From Bacteroidota bacterium (GTDB lineage: Bacteria > Bacteroidota > Rhodothermia > Rhodothermales > UBA10348), in contig JAJCYR010000082.1 in NCBI GenBank assembly GCA_029262775.1, forward strand, positions 1-39,148: a stretch of DNA of 39,148 nt, in the 5' to 3' direction. Below the pieces are notes generated by a model. That model was not told the origin of the DNA, made no database searches, and was given only the letters and a program-made list of their open reading frames with translations. Position numbers and translations under genes: made by a program. This document shows, piece by piece, positions 1-7,868 of this stretch (the stretch's first letter is position 1; each line of letters begins with the position of its first letter).

Positions 1-83
1 CACCGCCGCCTGCTTAACCGGGATCAGACATTGGGCTTACAATTCTACCGACCGTCCTCCCGAGCCGAAAATTGAACCCAAAC

Positions 84-114
84 AAAAAAAGGGGCGGCGC
101 TTTCGCGCCGCCCC
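84..114 (-). terminator. Rho-independent terminator of the pilin-like gene
   Basis: On the minus strand a perfect 10 bp GC stem (arms 105-114 and 91-100) with a four-base GAAA loop is followed by seven Ts (complement of 84-90). It lies about 40 bases past the stop of the minus-strand pilin-like gene. The plus-strand reading has only a short T run (115-117), so the minus direction fits best. Confidence 0.9.
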
Positions 115-155
115 TTTCTGAGCGTGAGTCGAAGACTCATCACGTCATGTTAACA

Positions 156-590
156 TCAGAGATCGGCAACCGTTGTTGTGATCTCGCTGGATTTTGTACC
201 AGTAATACTCACAGTCACCTGGTTGCCAATGTCGGTATTCGTTCCGGTGATTATGAAGTTCGTTGGACTGCCTACGACACCGAAGCAGCCGTTGGCGTTG
301 CCGTACTCCCCCTCAGCACAATCACCATTGTCCGCGTCATCAGTTTCGTATCCCAGTTTTTCCAACGTGAGTGTAGTGAAGACTGTAGCGCCGGTATCGG
401 CACCGCCACCAAAGGCAGCCGGCTTCAGTTTCCAGGCCTGCGCCTCGGATGCGATGCGGACACCGTCATTCACGAGCGCATCGGCGTTGGACTTTTTCAT
501 GTTTTCGTCAAATGCCTGGATGCCGACTACGACGGCGAGGCCGACGATGACGATTCCGAGCACGAGGAGAAGAAGTTGCTGTTGACCCAT
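156..590 (-). CDS. Small pilin-like membrane-anchored/secreted protein
   Basis: The 144-residue product begins MGQQQLLLLVLGIVIVG, an uninterrupted hydrophobic segment (about residues 4-23) right at the N-terminus, followed by a charged helix (about 24-55) and a Gly/Thr-rich, probably beta-structured C-terminal half. This is the layout of type IV pilins and pseudopilins, in which cleavage after a Gly leaves the hydrophobic helix as the new N-terminus. Here the leader would be only Met-Gly, and the usual Glu at +5 is replaced by a hydrophobic residue. A KPAAFGGG motif sits near 56-63. Two Cys near 92 and 104 could form a disulfide loop. A perfect GGAGG (complement of 598-602) seven bases upstream fixes the start. 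The gene is monocistronic with its own terminator. I recall similar unnamed proteins in Rhodothermota-like genomes, but the function is unknown. Confidence 0.8.
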   Translation of the reverse strand: MGQQQLLLLVLGIVIVGLAVVVGIQAFDENMKKSNADALVNDGVRIASEAQAWKLKPAAFGGGADTGATVFTTLTLEKLGYETDDADNGDCAEGEYGNANGCFGVVGSPTNFIITGTNTDIGNQVTVSITGTKSSEITTTVADL

Positions 591-832
591 TGTAGGACCT
601 CCCTGGTCTTAAGTTAGTTGTACGTTAGCGGCGTCTTCCCGAAGGGTATCGACGTCCATTCCAGCGTCTAAAGGAATTTCTTCGTGAAGATTACGTGAAG
701 TTGTTTGTCATCTTATCGGAAAGAATCTCATCGACACCAGGCAAATGCCACGCCCTGTGCGCAACACTGACTGCGGTATCGCGTTGAAACGGAGAAGCTT
801 AAATCCCACAGTCACTTTTTTTGAGGCCTGCC

Positions 833-1153
833 ATGACAGACAAGGAACGCATGAAGACAACCATTGATGAGATGAAAGTCAAGGGCAACAACCTCGTCTC
901 CAAAGTCAAAGAGCTTGTAGAAGAAGGGAACACGCGGCGGGTGAGCATCCGCAAGGATGGCCGCACGCTGATCGAGGTCCCTTTGTCGGTTGGTGTCGGC
1001 GGCGCGACGGCCGCTATCATATTTGCGCCGGTGATTGCTGCCGTCGGTGCACTGGCAGCCCTCGTGACCGATGTCGACGTCATTGTGGAGCGGGCCGTAA
1101 CGCCAGCTGAGATTGTGGAAGAAAGTGACGCCGACGACGCCAAGGACGCCTGA
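833..1153 (+). CDS. DUF4342 domain-containing protein
   Basis: The 106-residue product has an amphipathic N-terminal helix (about 8-30), a basic strand-like segment RRVSIRKDGRTLIEVPL (about 36-52), then a hydrophobic stretch rich in Ala and Val (about 55-83) and an acidic tail. This pattern, especially VKELVEEGN followed by a short strand pair and a VGALAALV helix, matches the DUF4342 family, which often occurs near ubiquitin-associated-like domains; its function is unknown. I chose the ATG at 833 because GAGG lies six bases upstream (823-826); an in-frame TTG at 821 also exists. The 3' end overlaps the beginning of the following PLP-enzyme gene, so the two are probably co-transcribed. Confidence 0.75.
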   Translation: MTDKERMKTTIDEMKVKGNNLVSKVKELVEEGNTRRVSIRKDGRTLIEVPLSVGVGGATAAIIFAPVIAAVGALAALVTDVDVIVERAVTPAEIVEESDADDAKDA

Positions 1154-2114
1154 GATCCCCGTCCGATTTGAGGATATCAAGGCGGCCGCCTCCCTCCTCG
1201 CCGGACAGGTGCACCGAACGCCCGTCGTCTCGTCGCGGCAGCTCGACGAGCGCGCTGGCGCATGGCTGCACCTCAAGTGCGAGAACCTGCAGCGGACCGG
1301 CGCCTTCAAAATCCGGGGCGCGCTCAATGCGCTCTCGCGTCTGTCCAACGAGGAGCGCGCGCGGGGCGTCCTGACCTATTCCTCCGGCAACCATGCCCAG
1401 GCGGTTGCGCTGGCTGGGCGGCTCACGGCAACGAAAACAACCGTCATCATGCCAGGCGGTGCACCCGCTATCAAGCGCCGCGCAACCGAAGGGTATGGCG
1501 CTCATGTGGTGGCCTACGACCACCTGGCCGACAGCCGCGAGCGTCTGGCGCGTGAGCGGGCGGCTGAAACCGGCGAGACCATTATTCCCCCATACGACCA
1601 TCCGCACGTGGTGGCCGGCCAGGGCACAGCCGGCCTGGAGCTGTTCGAGCACACGGGTGCGCTCGACATGCTGTTTGTCCCGTGCGGCGGTGGCGGCCTG
1701 CTCTCGGGCTGCGCCCTGGCCGCGCGTAGACTTGCGCCAAACTGCCATGTCGTCGGCGTCGAGCCCGAAGCTGCAGACGATGCCACCCGCTCGTTCTACA
1801 GCGGTACGCTACAGACCGTGAACAATCCGGACACGATAGCTGACGGTGCGCGCACTCCCTATCTGGGTGACATCACATTCCCGCTCGTCAGGGCCTGCGT
1901 AGACGACATGATTACCGTCTCGGACGCCGAACTCGTCCGCGCCATGCACTTCGTCTGGGAGCGCATGAAGCTCGTCATCGAGCCCACCGGTGCGCTCGCC
2001 CTGGCCGGCACCCTGTCGGGCAAACTGGACATCAAAAAGAAGCGCGTCGGGATTCTCGTCAGCGGTGGCAACGTAGACTTGGCCTATGCCGCCCAGCTGT
2101 TCGCCGCCCTGTGA
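1113..2114 (+). CDS. Threonine ammonia-lyase / serine-threonine dehydratase family PLP enzyme
   Basis: This is a fold-type II PLP enzyme expected to deaminate threonine (or serine) to 2-oxobutyrate (or pyruvate) and ammonia. The PLP lysine lies in TGAFKIRGA (Lys about 66), a SSGNHAQAVA substrate loop is near 91-100, the phosphate-binding GGGGLLSG is near 193-200, and a late SGGN is near 319. At about 330 residues it has only the catalytic domain. The C-terminal ACT-like regulatory domain of biosynthetic IlvA is absent, so it resembles the catabolic type or serine racemase. The start is uncertain: TTG at 1113 gives the longest form and GTG at 1125 is also possible; both overlap the upstream gene. 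The stop overlaps the next start (GTGA at 2111-2114). Confidence 0.88.
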   Translation: MWKKVTPTTPRTPEIPVRFEDIKAAASLLAGQVHRTPVVSSRQLDERAGAWLHLKCENLQRTGAFKIRGALNALSRLSNEERARGVLTYSSGNHAQAVALAGRLTATKTTVIMPGGAPAIKRRATEGYGAHVVAYDHLADSRERLARERAAETGETIIPPYDHPHVVAGQGTAGLELFEHTGALDMLFVPCGGGGLLSGCALAARRLAPNCHVVGVEPEAADDATRSFYSGTLQTVNNPDTIADGARTPYLGDITFPLVRACVDDMITVSDAELVRAMHFVWERMKLVIEPTGALALAGTLSGKLDIKKKRVGILVSGGNVDLAYAAQLFAAL

Positions 2115-3001
2115 CGCCGCTCGCAGGTCCTCCCGGTGCGTCCGGCTTCGATGATAGCCAGCTCGAGGCCCTGCGCGCCTGGCTCGATCCCATTGCGGCC
2201 CGGTATGAAAACGAGTCGTTCATCTCGGACGACCCCGTCTCCGTTGTGCACGCCTTCGACGATCCGCAGGACCAGGAAATAGCCGGTCTGTTTGCCGCAC
2301 TATTGGCCTGGGGACGCCGCGATACGCTGCTCAAGAAGCTTGCCGGGTTGATGGAGCGCATGGACTTTCGTCCCGCCAGGTTCATTCATGACCTGGAGCC
2401 GTCCTCGACTTCCCTTGAAGGATTCCGGCACCGGACGTTCTCGAGCGACGATGCGCTCGGCCTCTCGCTCGCCCTGCAGCTCGTCCTCCGCAAGTTCGGC
2501 TCACTGGAAGGGGCATTCGCCAACCAGTGGAGCCGGGCTGCATTGCCAGCACACCTGAACGGGACGGACAGCCGCCTCGCCGCCGCGCTGACCGGTTTTT
2601 CGAATACGCTCCTCATGAGCGTTCCGGGCCGGCCCGCCCGGATGCGTAAGCACATCGCGCGCCCCACGAGCGGGAGCGCGTGCAAGCGCCTCGTGATGTA
2701 CCTGCGGTGGATGGTGCGGCGCGGGCCTGTCGATCTTGGACTCTGGAACACGCTCGGCCCCGAGCACCTGGCGCTGCCGCTCGACGTGCACTCTGGCCGA
2801 CAGGCCCGCGCCGCACACCTTCTCACCCGACAAACGAACGACTGGAGGGCTGTCATGGAGCTGACCTGCGTGTGCCGAAAGCTCCGTCCACACGATCCGG
2901 CCTTCTACGACTTCGCCTTTTTCGGGACGGGAAGCGCCGGCGAACTACTCGGCGTTCCCCGTAGCGCAGACGAAACATTGAAAGCGGCGCCGCTGACGTG
3001 A
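2111..3001 (+). CDS. TIGR02757 / DUF2400 family protein
   Basis: The 296-residue protein carries the hallmarks of the TIGR02757 (DUF2400) family: FISDDPVSVVHAF near 38-50, AGLFAALLAWGRRD near 59-72, and a later segment near 180-240 with PRSADETLK-type residues at the C-terminus. Its molecular function is not established. In the central region, RKHIARPTSGSACKRLVMYLRWMVR resembles the part of the family that carries a conserved KRL.MYLRWMVR block, so the core looks complete. The GTG start is embedded in the stop of the threonine ammonia-lyase gene (four-base overlap), which suggests coupling. It ends two bases before the convergent flavin reductase gene, leaving no room for a separate terminator. 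Confidence 0.88.
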   Translation: MTPLAGPPGASGFDDSQLEALRAWLDPIAARYENESFISDDPVSVVHAFDDPQDQEIAGLFAALLAWGRRDTLLKKLAGLMERMDFRPARFIHDLEPSSTSLEGFRHRTFSSDDALGLSLALQLVLRKFGSLEGAFANQWSRAALPAHLNGTDSRLAAALTGFSNTLLMSVPGRPARMRKHIARPTSGSACKRLVMYLRWMVRRGPVDLGLWNTLGPEHLALPLDVHSGRQARAAHLLTRQTNDWRAVMELTCVCRKLRPHDPAFYDFAFFGTGSAGELLGVPRSADETLKAAPLT

Positions 3002-3003
3002 GC

Positions 3004-3546
3004 TCAGTCGTCGCCCTCGAGCGTCGAATCTGCGACGCGGTCCCCAATCGCGTGATAGGCCCGCTGGTGGTAGACGACCGGGCGGCCGGGCTCGCCTTCC
3101 ACCACGTCCAGCACGCAGCCCACCAGCATCGAATGGTCGCCCGCATCGTGAACCTCTTCCAGTGCGCAGTCAAAACGGACCAGCGCGTTGTCCAGAATGT
3201 CGTACCCGAACGGTCCGGGCACCGTCGTGAGCCCGTCCAGCTGCTCGGCGCGCCTGTAGTGCGGCATGGCAAACCGGTCCGACAGCTCGTTCTGGTCTTC
3301 GCGCAGCACGTGCACCACGAAATTACGCGCTGCAACCGCCGTATCGTGCATACGCGCCGACTTCATCACATTGAAGCACACGAGCGGCGGCTCCAGGCTC
3401 AGGCTCACGAACGATCCGATCGTAATGCCGGTCGGGAGCTCCGGATCGGGCTGCTCGAACAAAACGACCGTGACCACGGTGGGAACGTGACGAAATCCGC
3501 GCCGAAATGCTCGGGCCGCGACACCGGCCTCTGTTTTTTGGCTCAT
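3004..3546 (-). CDS. Flavin reductase-like FMN-binding protein
   Basis: This 180-residue protein belongs to the flavin reductase-like (split beta-barrel, FMN-binding) family. Typical elements are GVTVVTV-like strand residues (here PTVVTVVLF) near 22-30, TGITIGSFVSLSLEPPLVCF near 39-58, and NFVVHVLREDQ near 77-87. Such proteins reduce FMN with NAD(P)H for a partner monooxygenase or act as small oxidoreductases; the partner here is unknown. The start ATG overlaps the dnaJ stop (ATGA, 3543-3546), so it is the last gene of the hrcA-grpE-dnaJ transcription unit. Its link to heat shock is not obvious from family knowledge. The end lies two bases from the convergent DUF2400 gene. Confidence 0.85.
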   Translation of the reverse strand: MSQKTEAGVAARAFRRGFRHVPTVVTVVLFEQPDPELPTGITIGSFVSLSLEPPLVCFNVMKSARMHDTAVAARNFVVHVLREDQNELSDRFAMPHYRRAEQLDGLTTVPGPFGYDILDNALVRFDCALEEVHDAGDHSMLVGCVLDVVEGEPGRPVVYHQRAYHAIGDRVADSTLEGDD

Positions 3547-4706
3547 GAAAACACGTCCTTGACGCGGGAGAAAAACGATTTGCGTTCATCGAGCGTCTCG
3601 GGGCGCGGCCGAAAGGAGGGCGCATCTATAAGCCCGTCCAGCAGTTCGCGCTCTTCGTCCGTGAGCGACGTCGGGGTCCACACGTGGATGCGTACCATCT
3701 GATCGCCCCGGCGGCCCTGCTCAATGTCGGGCAGCCCCCGCTCCCGCATGCGCAGGATTTTACCCGACTGCACGCCCGCATCGATCTGCAGGCGAGCGCG
3801 TCCGCGCAGCGTGGGCACTTCGCGCTCGGTCCCGAGCGCTGCCTCCGGAAATGACAGGTAGAGTTCGTGGTAAATGTCGAGGCCGTCCCGCGTAAAGTGC
3901 TCGTGCTCTTTTTCCATGATCTCGACGCGTAGATCACCCGCCGGCCCCATCCGCTGCCCCGCATTACCCGCGCCACGGACCGTCAGGTAGTGCCCTTCCA
4001 GGACCCCACCCGGGACGGTAAGAGTAATCGTCTCCTCGCCCTTCGTGCGGCCTTCGCCATCACATTCCGAGCACGGATGCACCAGCAGGCGTCCTTCCCC
4101 GCGGCACTGCGGACACGGCTGCACGTTCACGAACTGACCGAACACGCTCCGCGTGACCTGCCGCACCTCACCGGCTCCCTGGCAGGTGGTACACGTGGCA
4201 AAATCCGTATCTGCATCTTCCGCGCCCTGGCCGTCGCACGTCCCGCAGACCACGTATTTCTTGACCTTGATCCGCTTCTCCGATCCCTCGGCAATTTCCT
4301 CAAACGTGAGCGGCAGCTTGATCCGCAGATCGCTTCCCGGCCGTCCCTGGCCGCGGCCGCGGCCCGCGCGCCGCCCGGTGCCGCCGAACATGTCGTCAAA
4401 AACGCTCCCGCCACTGCCGAAAATGTCGCTGAAGTGGCTGAATATGTCGTTGATGTCCTGAAAACCCTGCGCCCCCTGGCCATTGCCCTTCACGCCTGCA
4501 TGCCCGAACTGGTTGTAGCGCTGACGCTTCTCAGGATTGGACAGCACCTCGTAGGCCTCGGCCGCCTCCTTGAATTTGGTTTCGGCCGCTGCATCGCCCG
4601 GATTCCGGTCCGGGTGGAATTTGAGCGCCTGTCTGCGGTACGCCTTTTTGATCTCGTCGGCTCCCGTATCGCGCGAAACACCCAGTATGTCGTAATAATC
4701 TCTCAT
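3543..4706 (-). CDS. dnaJ: Chaperone protein DnaJ (Hsp40)
   Basis: The cochaperone stimulates DnaK ATPase and delivers unfolded substrates. The N-terminal J domain (1-70) has the HPD motif at 31-33. A Gly/Phe-rich linker follows (about 72-115). Four zinc-binding CXXCXGXG repeats (CGTCDGQG, CTTCQGAG, CPQCRGEG, CSECDGEG) lie at about 153-220, and two C-terminal beta domains complete a type I DnaJ of normal length (387 residues). The start shares one base with the grpE stop (TGATG), which indicates coupling. No dnaK is present in the window, so the DnaK gene must lie elsewhere. Confidence 0.97.
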   Translation of the reverse strand: MRDYYDILGVSRDTGADEIKKAYRRQALKFHPDRNPGDAAAETKFKEAAEAYEVLSNPEKRQRYNQFGHAGVKGNGQGAQGFQDINDIFSHFSDIFGSGGSVFDDMFGGTGRRAGRGRGQGRPGSDLRIKLPLTFEEIAEGSEKRIKVKKYVVCGTCDGQGAEDADTDFATCTTCQGAGEVRQVTRSVFGQFVNVQPCPQCRGEGRLLVHPCSECDGEGRTKGEETITLTVPGGVLEGHYLTVRGAGNAGQRMGPAGDLRVEIMEKEHEHFTRDGLDIYHELYLSFPEAALGTEREVPTLRGRARLQIDAGVQSGKILRMRERGLPDIEQGRRGDQMVRIHVWTPTSLTDEERELLDGLIDAPSFRPRPETLDERKSFFSRVKDVFS

Positions 4707-5305
4707 CAGGACGCAACTACCACTTTTGCGTGACGAAGGACGCGATCGCCCAACTTGTATCCAGGCTGCACGATGTCGAGTACCGTGCCCGGCTCCACGC
4801 CCTCGGGAGCCTCCTGCTGCATGAGCGCTTCATGCTCGTTTTCATTGAAGGGCTGCCCCTTGGCCTCAATCGGTACGACCTCGAGACGCGTCAGTTCACC
4901 GGTGAGCTTCTGATAGACCAGTTCCACGCCGCACTTGAGCGATTCGTAGATCGGCGAGAGCTCTCCGTCGAACTCCACCTCCGCCTTTCGGGTCGCCTCG
5001 AGCGAACGCTCAAAATCGTCGACAACGTCGAGCAGGCCCGACACCACGAGGCTTTTGCCGTAGGTCAACATCTGGGCCTTCTCGTCCATTGTGCGGCGAC
5101 GGTAGTTCTGAAACTCGGCCGCCGAGCGGCGCCACTGGTCGTTCGCCTGTTCGGCTTCCTCGCGCAGCTTCGCGGTTTCCTCGCGCAGCGTCTCCACTTC
5201 TTCCTGGAGTTCGTCCATTTCGGCATTTTTCTGGGCAAGCTCATCAATGGCCTGCAACACCAGATCCTCGTCCGTGGGCTCGGCTGCTTCTTTCCTTTTT
5301 GACAT
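4706..5305 (-). CDS. grpE: Nucleotide exchange factor GrpE
   Basis: GrpE releases ADP from DnaK. The 199-residue protein has an acidic N-terminus, a long heptad-rich coiled coil (about 25-75, with repeated EEVETLREETAKLREE-type residues), a four-helix bundle region, and a C-terminal beta domain holding the conserved PFNENEHEALMQ segment (about 153-164) and a final GYKLGDRVLRHAKVVVA block. The gene lies 32 bases downstream of hrcA and overlaps dnaJ by one base, so the three form one transcription unit. Confidence 0.96.
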   Translation of the reverse strand: MSKRKEAAEPTDEDLVLQAIDELAQKNAEMDELQEEVETLREETAKLREEAEQANDQWRRSAAEFQNYRRRTMDEKAQMLTYGKSLVVSGLLDVVDDFERSLEATRKAEVEFDGELSPIYESLKCGVELVYQKLTGELTRLEVVPIEAKGQPFNENEHEALMQQEAPEGVEPGTVLDIVQPGYKLGDRVLRHAKVVVAS

Positions 5306-5337
5306 GTTCCAACTGGTTCGTGGGCACGTGGACGCGC

Positions 5338-6405
5338 TCAGGCATCCGGCACATCCGGTCGGCTCATGAGCATGGCCATGCCTTCAACAAGCGCAACGGC
5401 CCGTCCATAATTCATTCTCGTGGGGCCGATTACGCCAATGCGTCCCTGCATGTTGCTTCTCAAATATGAAGCTGTGACGATTGACAGCCGACAACCTTCC
5501 ACGCGGCCTTCTGGCTGGTGGCCAATCCGGATCTGTGCACGCCCGGGCTCTGACGCCGACCCCTCGAGCAGCTCAACCATCCCGGGCTCGTCGTCGATCA
5601 ATTCAATCAGTTGCCTGACGGCCGGGGAATCGCTGAACTCGGGCTGCGAAAGCATATAGGGTGTGCCGTCCAGTTCCAGACTCCGCGAGGAGGCGCCGTC
5701 CGAGAACAGGTCGCCCGAACGCTCCAGGATGAGGCGTACAATTCCCGTATCCTCGTCGGAAAGGTCCTGGATGCGCGGGACACACGTGCGCCTGATTTCC
5801 TCGAGCGTAAGGCCCGCAAGCCGCTCGTTGACGAGCACTACGAGCCGGTCAAGCTGGCCGCGACGGATTTCCACCGACACCTGGAACATGATGGTGCGCA
5901 CGAGCCCGCCCCGAATGGAGAGCACGAACATGATCCGCTCGCTTGACACGGGCACCACATCGAGCCGCTCGAGAATGCCTGTCGTGAGGCGCGGCGAAAG
6001 CACCACGCCCAGAAGCCGGGCCAGCCGCGCCAGAAGCCGCGACGACTCCCGGATGAGCTCGTCGGTATCGTTCATGAGCATCATGATCTGACGCTCCATG
6101 AGCGTACGCTCCTCGTCCGGCAGGACCGCTGCATCCATCAGTTCATCCACGAATGCGCGGTACCCCAGTTCGGTAGGTATGCGCCCGGCCGATGTATGCG
6201 GATGCGACAGGAATCCTGCCTTCTCGAGCTGCGACAGCGTGCTGCGCACACTGGCGGGGCTGAGTCCGAGGTTGTACTCCTCAACGAGCGCCTTCGAGCC
6301 GACCGGCCCGGCCGTCTCCACGAAGCGTTTCACCACGAGGCGGAGCACAATCCGCTGCCGGGGCGTCAGCTTGGCCGTCCGAATATCCCTGAAGTGAAGT
6401 GTCAT
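5338..6405 (-). CDS. hrcA: Heat-inducible transcription repressor HrcA
   Basis: HrcA represses chaperone genes by binding the CIRCE inverted repeat. The N-terminal winged helix (about 10-75) carries the family signature LSPASVRSTLSQLEKAGFL followed by HTSAGRIPTELGYR. The central GAF-like and dimerization regions follow, with the conserved C-terminal IGPTRMNYGRAVALVE. I chose ATG at 6405 (355 residues), giving the common MTLHFRDI start; an in-frame TTG lies at 6447. It heads the hrcA-grpE-dnaJ cluster. I saw no CIRCE repeat in the 53 bases between it and the upstream gene, so its own operator, if any, may lie farther upstream or be divergent. Confidence 0.95.
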   Translation of the reverse strand: MTLHFRDIRTAKLTPRQRIVLRLVVKRFVETAGPVGSKALVEEYNLGLSPASVRSTLSQLEKAGFLSHPHTSAGRIPTELGYRAFVDELMDAAVLPDEERTLMERQIMMLMNDTDELIRESSRLLARLARLLGVVLSPRLTTGILERLDVVPVSSERIMFVLSIRGGLVRTIMFQVSVEIRRGQLDRLVVLVNERLAGLTLEEIRRTCVPRIQDLSDEDTGIVRLILERSGDLFSDGASSRSLELDGTPYMLSQPEFSDSPAVRQLIELIDDEPGMVELLEGSASEPGRAQIRIGHQPEGRVEGCRLSIVTASYLRSNMQGRIGVIGPTRMNYGRAVALVEGMAMLMSRPDVPDA

Positions 6406-6458
6406 GATTGTTGGATGTCTGGCGCGTAAACCCCGCGAGCCGCCCAAGGGTTTCGGCC

Positions 6459-7223
6459 CTAATACAACCAGTCGGCATCGTCCGGGAGCAGCGAAATCCG
6501 CTCGCCGAGCCTTGGCGCCACGTCCGAGTGGTACACCTTTGACACGCGGCCGCGCCTCAGATCAATATACCCGACCCGGTACCCGTATCCGTCGTCCACG
6601 ACCAGGCGGTACCCGCGCCGGCTGTCGCCCGTGATGTATATGTCCCGGTCGAATGCAACGTCCCCATTGCGGTACACGGTAGCCTCAATGGTCCGCATTT
6701 TCTGGGGGATACGACGCACTTCGCCCAGATACCGGCCGCGGGCATGGAGTTCGATGTCGTCAAGCTCAATCCGCACAACCGTCATGTCGGCATCCGAGTA
6801 GACGACGCGATGCCGGTAGTCCACATTGGCGGCAAGACGCTCGTTCCGATAGGCACGCGAGCGGCTCCAGCGGGCGTCAACATGCACGAAGATGGGCCAG
6901 GAGACGCGGACCCGCTCGTAATGGCGGTGAGCCGGGCTCTTCCTGGATTTCTTGATTCGCACGGGTCCTCGCTCGCCGCGGCGGGCGCGCTCGTTTTTGA
7001 CGTTCGGCGAGCGGCCTCTCTGAGCCGAGCGGCCTTTTTCAGCAGAGCGGCCGCCGCGCGCTTTGCGCTCTGTGCGCTCTTTACGTTCTGTGCGCTCTTT
7101 GCGTTCTGTGCGCTCTTTGCGCTCGCCGCTCCGCTGTGCGGCCGCGCCCTGGGGCGCGGCCGCAGCCAGCGCTACGACCACGGCCAGTGCGGCCCATGAT
7201 GCTGATTGTAAGATTCGTTTCAT
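6459..7223 (-). CDS. Secreted basic protein with ERKERT repeats, function unknown
   Basis: The 254-residue product has an N-terminal signal peptide (about 1-29, cleavage near GAAAQ). A highly basic low-complexity region follows (about 30-90), with about four tandem ERKERT hexapeptides and then RSAEKGRSAQRGRS-type repeats. The C-terminal half (about 100-254) is folded-looking, with many Tyr and Arg residues and the pattern RRIPQKMRTIEATVYRNGDV. I do not recognise the family. The signal peptide indicates export to the periplasm or surface, and the basic repeat could bind an acidic polymer, which is inference. A GGAGGAG ribosome site directly precedes ATG 7223. It lies 53 bases upstream of hrcA on the same strand and could be co-transcribed with it. 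Confidence 0.7.
   Translation of the reverse strand: MKRILQSASWAALAVVVALAAAAPQGAAAQRSGERKERTERKERTERKERTERKARGGRSAEKGRSAQRGRSPNVKNERARRGERGPVRIKKSRKSPAHRHYERVRVSWPIFVHVDARWSRSRAYRNERLAANVDYRHRVVYSDADMTVVRIELDDIELHARGRYLGEVRRIPQKMRTIEATVYRNGDVAFDRDIYITGDSRRGYRLVVDDGYGYRVGYIDLRRGRVSKVYHSDVAPRLGERISLLPDDADWLY
7056..7121 (-). repeat. 18 bp tandem repeat encoding ERKERT
   Basis: About 3.6 copies of an 18 bp unit (for example 7074-7091 and 7092-7109, one base different) lie in frame inside the secreted basic protein gene. Because the unit is a multiple of three, copy-number change would alter length without a frameshift. Confidence 0.85.
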
Positions 7224-7348
7224 GACTCCTCCGCGTTTTACGTATCAGCATCTCCTGTAAAAAACGTGCCAATTCCTGCGGCCGGTCCGAAAGGACGCTG
7301 TGCGCCGCATCCACCGAAAAAATGCACACTATTCTGGACAGTCAAGAA

Positions 7349-7810
7349 TTACACGGGCACGCCCCACACCATGATGGCGCCAATGTGACTCACCCAGGCA
7401 ATAAGCACAAAGTTGGCCAGCAGCACCAGGAACACGAGGGTGCGTATCCAGAGCGCCGCGCCCGGCCGGCTCTCGTCACGGCGGCTGGCAAGCCAGACCA
7501 TTAGGAGCAGCGCGGCCAGGGCCATCGAAGCATACCAGGCATACTCGCCCAGTTCTTCGTGCATCGATACGAACTGGTCCACAATCGGCACGCCCTCGCT
7601 CTGCTCCTCGAGCTCTTCGCCCGTCAACACGGCAGCCCAGGTGGACGCGGCCACGAGGATCTGCAGCCAGACGGCCGTCGCGAGCAGTGAATCGCGGTTC
7701 TTCGCAAGCCAGAGGCCAGTCAGGAGCACCACCACCACGCTCAGCGCCACCGGAAAATGCACGGCCAGCGGATGCAGCGCCGGAATACGGTATGAGAATA
7801 CGTCCTGCAT
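7349..7810 (-). CDS. DUF2231 family integral membrane protein
   Basis: The 153-residue protein has four predicted membrane helices (about 18-36, 44-62, 86-106 and 121-141). The N-terminal segment ALHPLAVHFPVAL (about 11-23) is the conserved His/Pro-containing start of DUF2231, a family of small membrane proteins often found near redox proteins, possibly heme-binding; no biochemical role is firmly known. The acidic loop GEELEEQSEG (about 64-73) joins helices 2 and 3, and a conserved HEELGEYAW precedes helix 3. It is divergent from sppA with 58 bases between the starts. Confidence 0.8.
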   Translation of the reverse strand: MQDVFSYRIPALHPLAVHFPVALSVVVVLLTGLWLAKNRDSLLATAVWLQILVAASTWAAVLTGEELEEQSEGVPIVDQFVSMHEELGEYAWYASMALAALLLMVWLASRRDESRPGAALWIRTLVFLVLLANFVLIAWVSHIGAIMVWGVPV

Positions 7811-7868
7811 GAAACCCCCGAGGTGCGTTCCGTCGTAGAACGCGCTTTACGCAACTACGGGTCCCCGC

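Noticed and set aside
6406-6458. Looked for a CIRCE operator (TTAGCACTC-N9-GAGTGCTAA) upstream of hrcA
   Set aside because: No matching inverted repeat is visible in this gap; any operator must lie elsewhere or be divergent.
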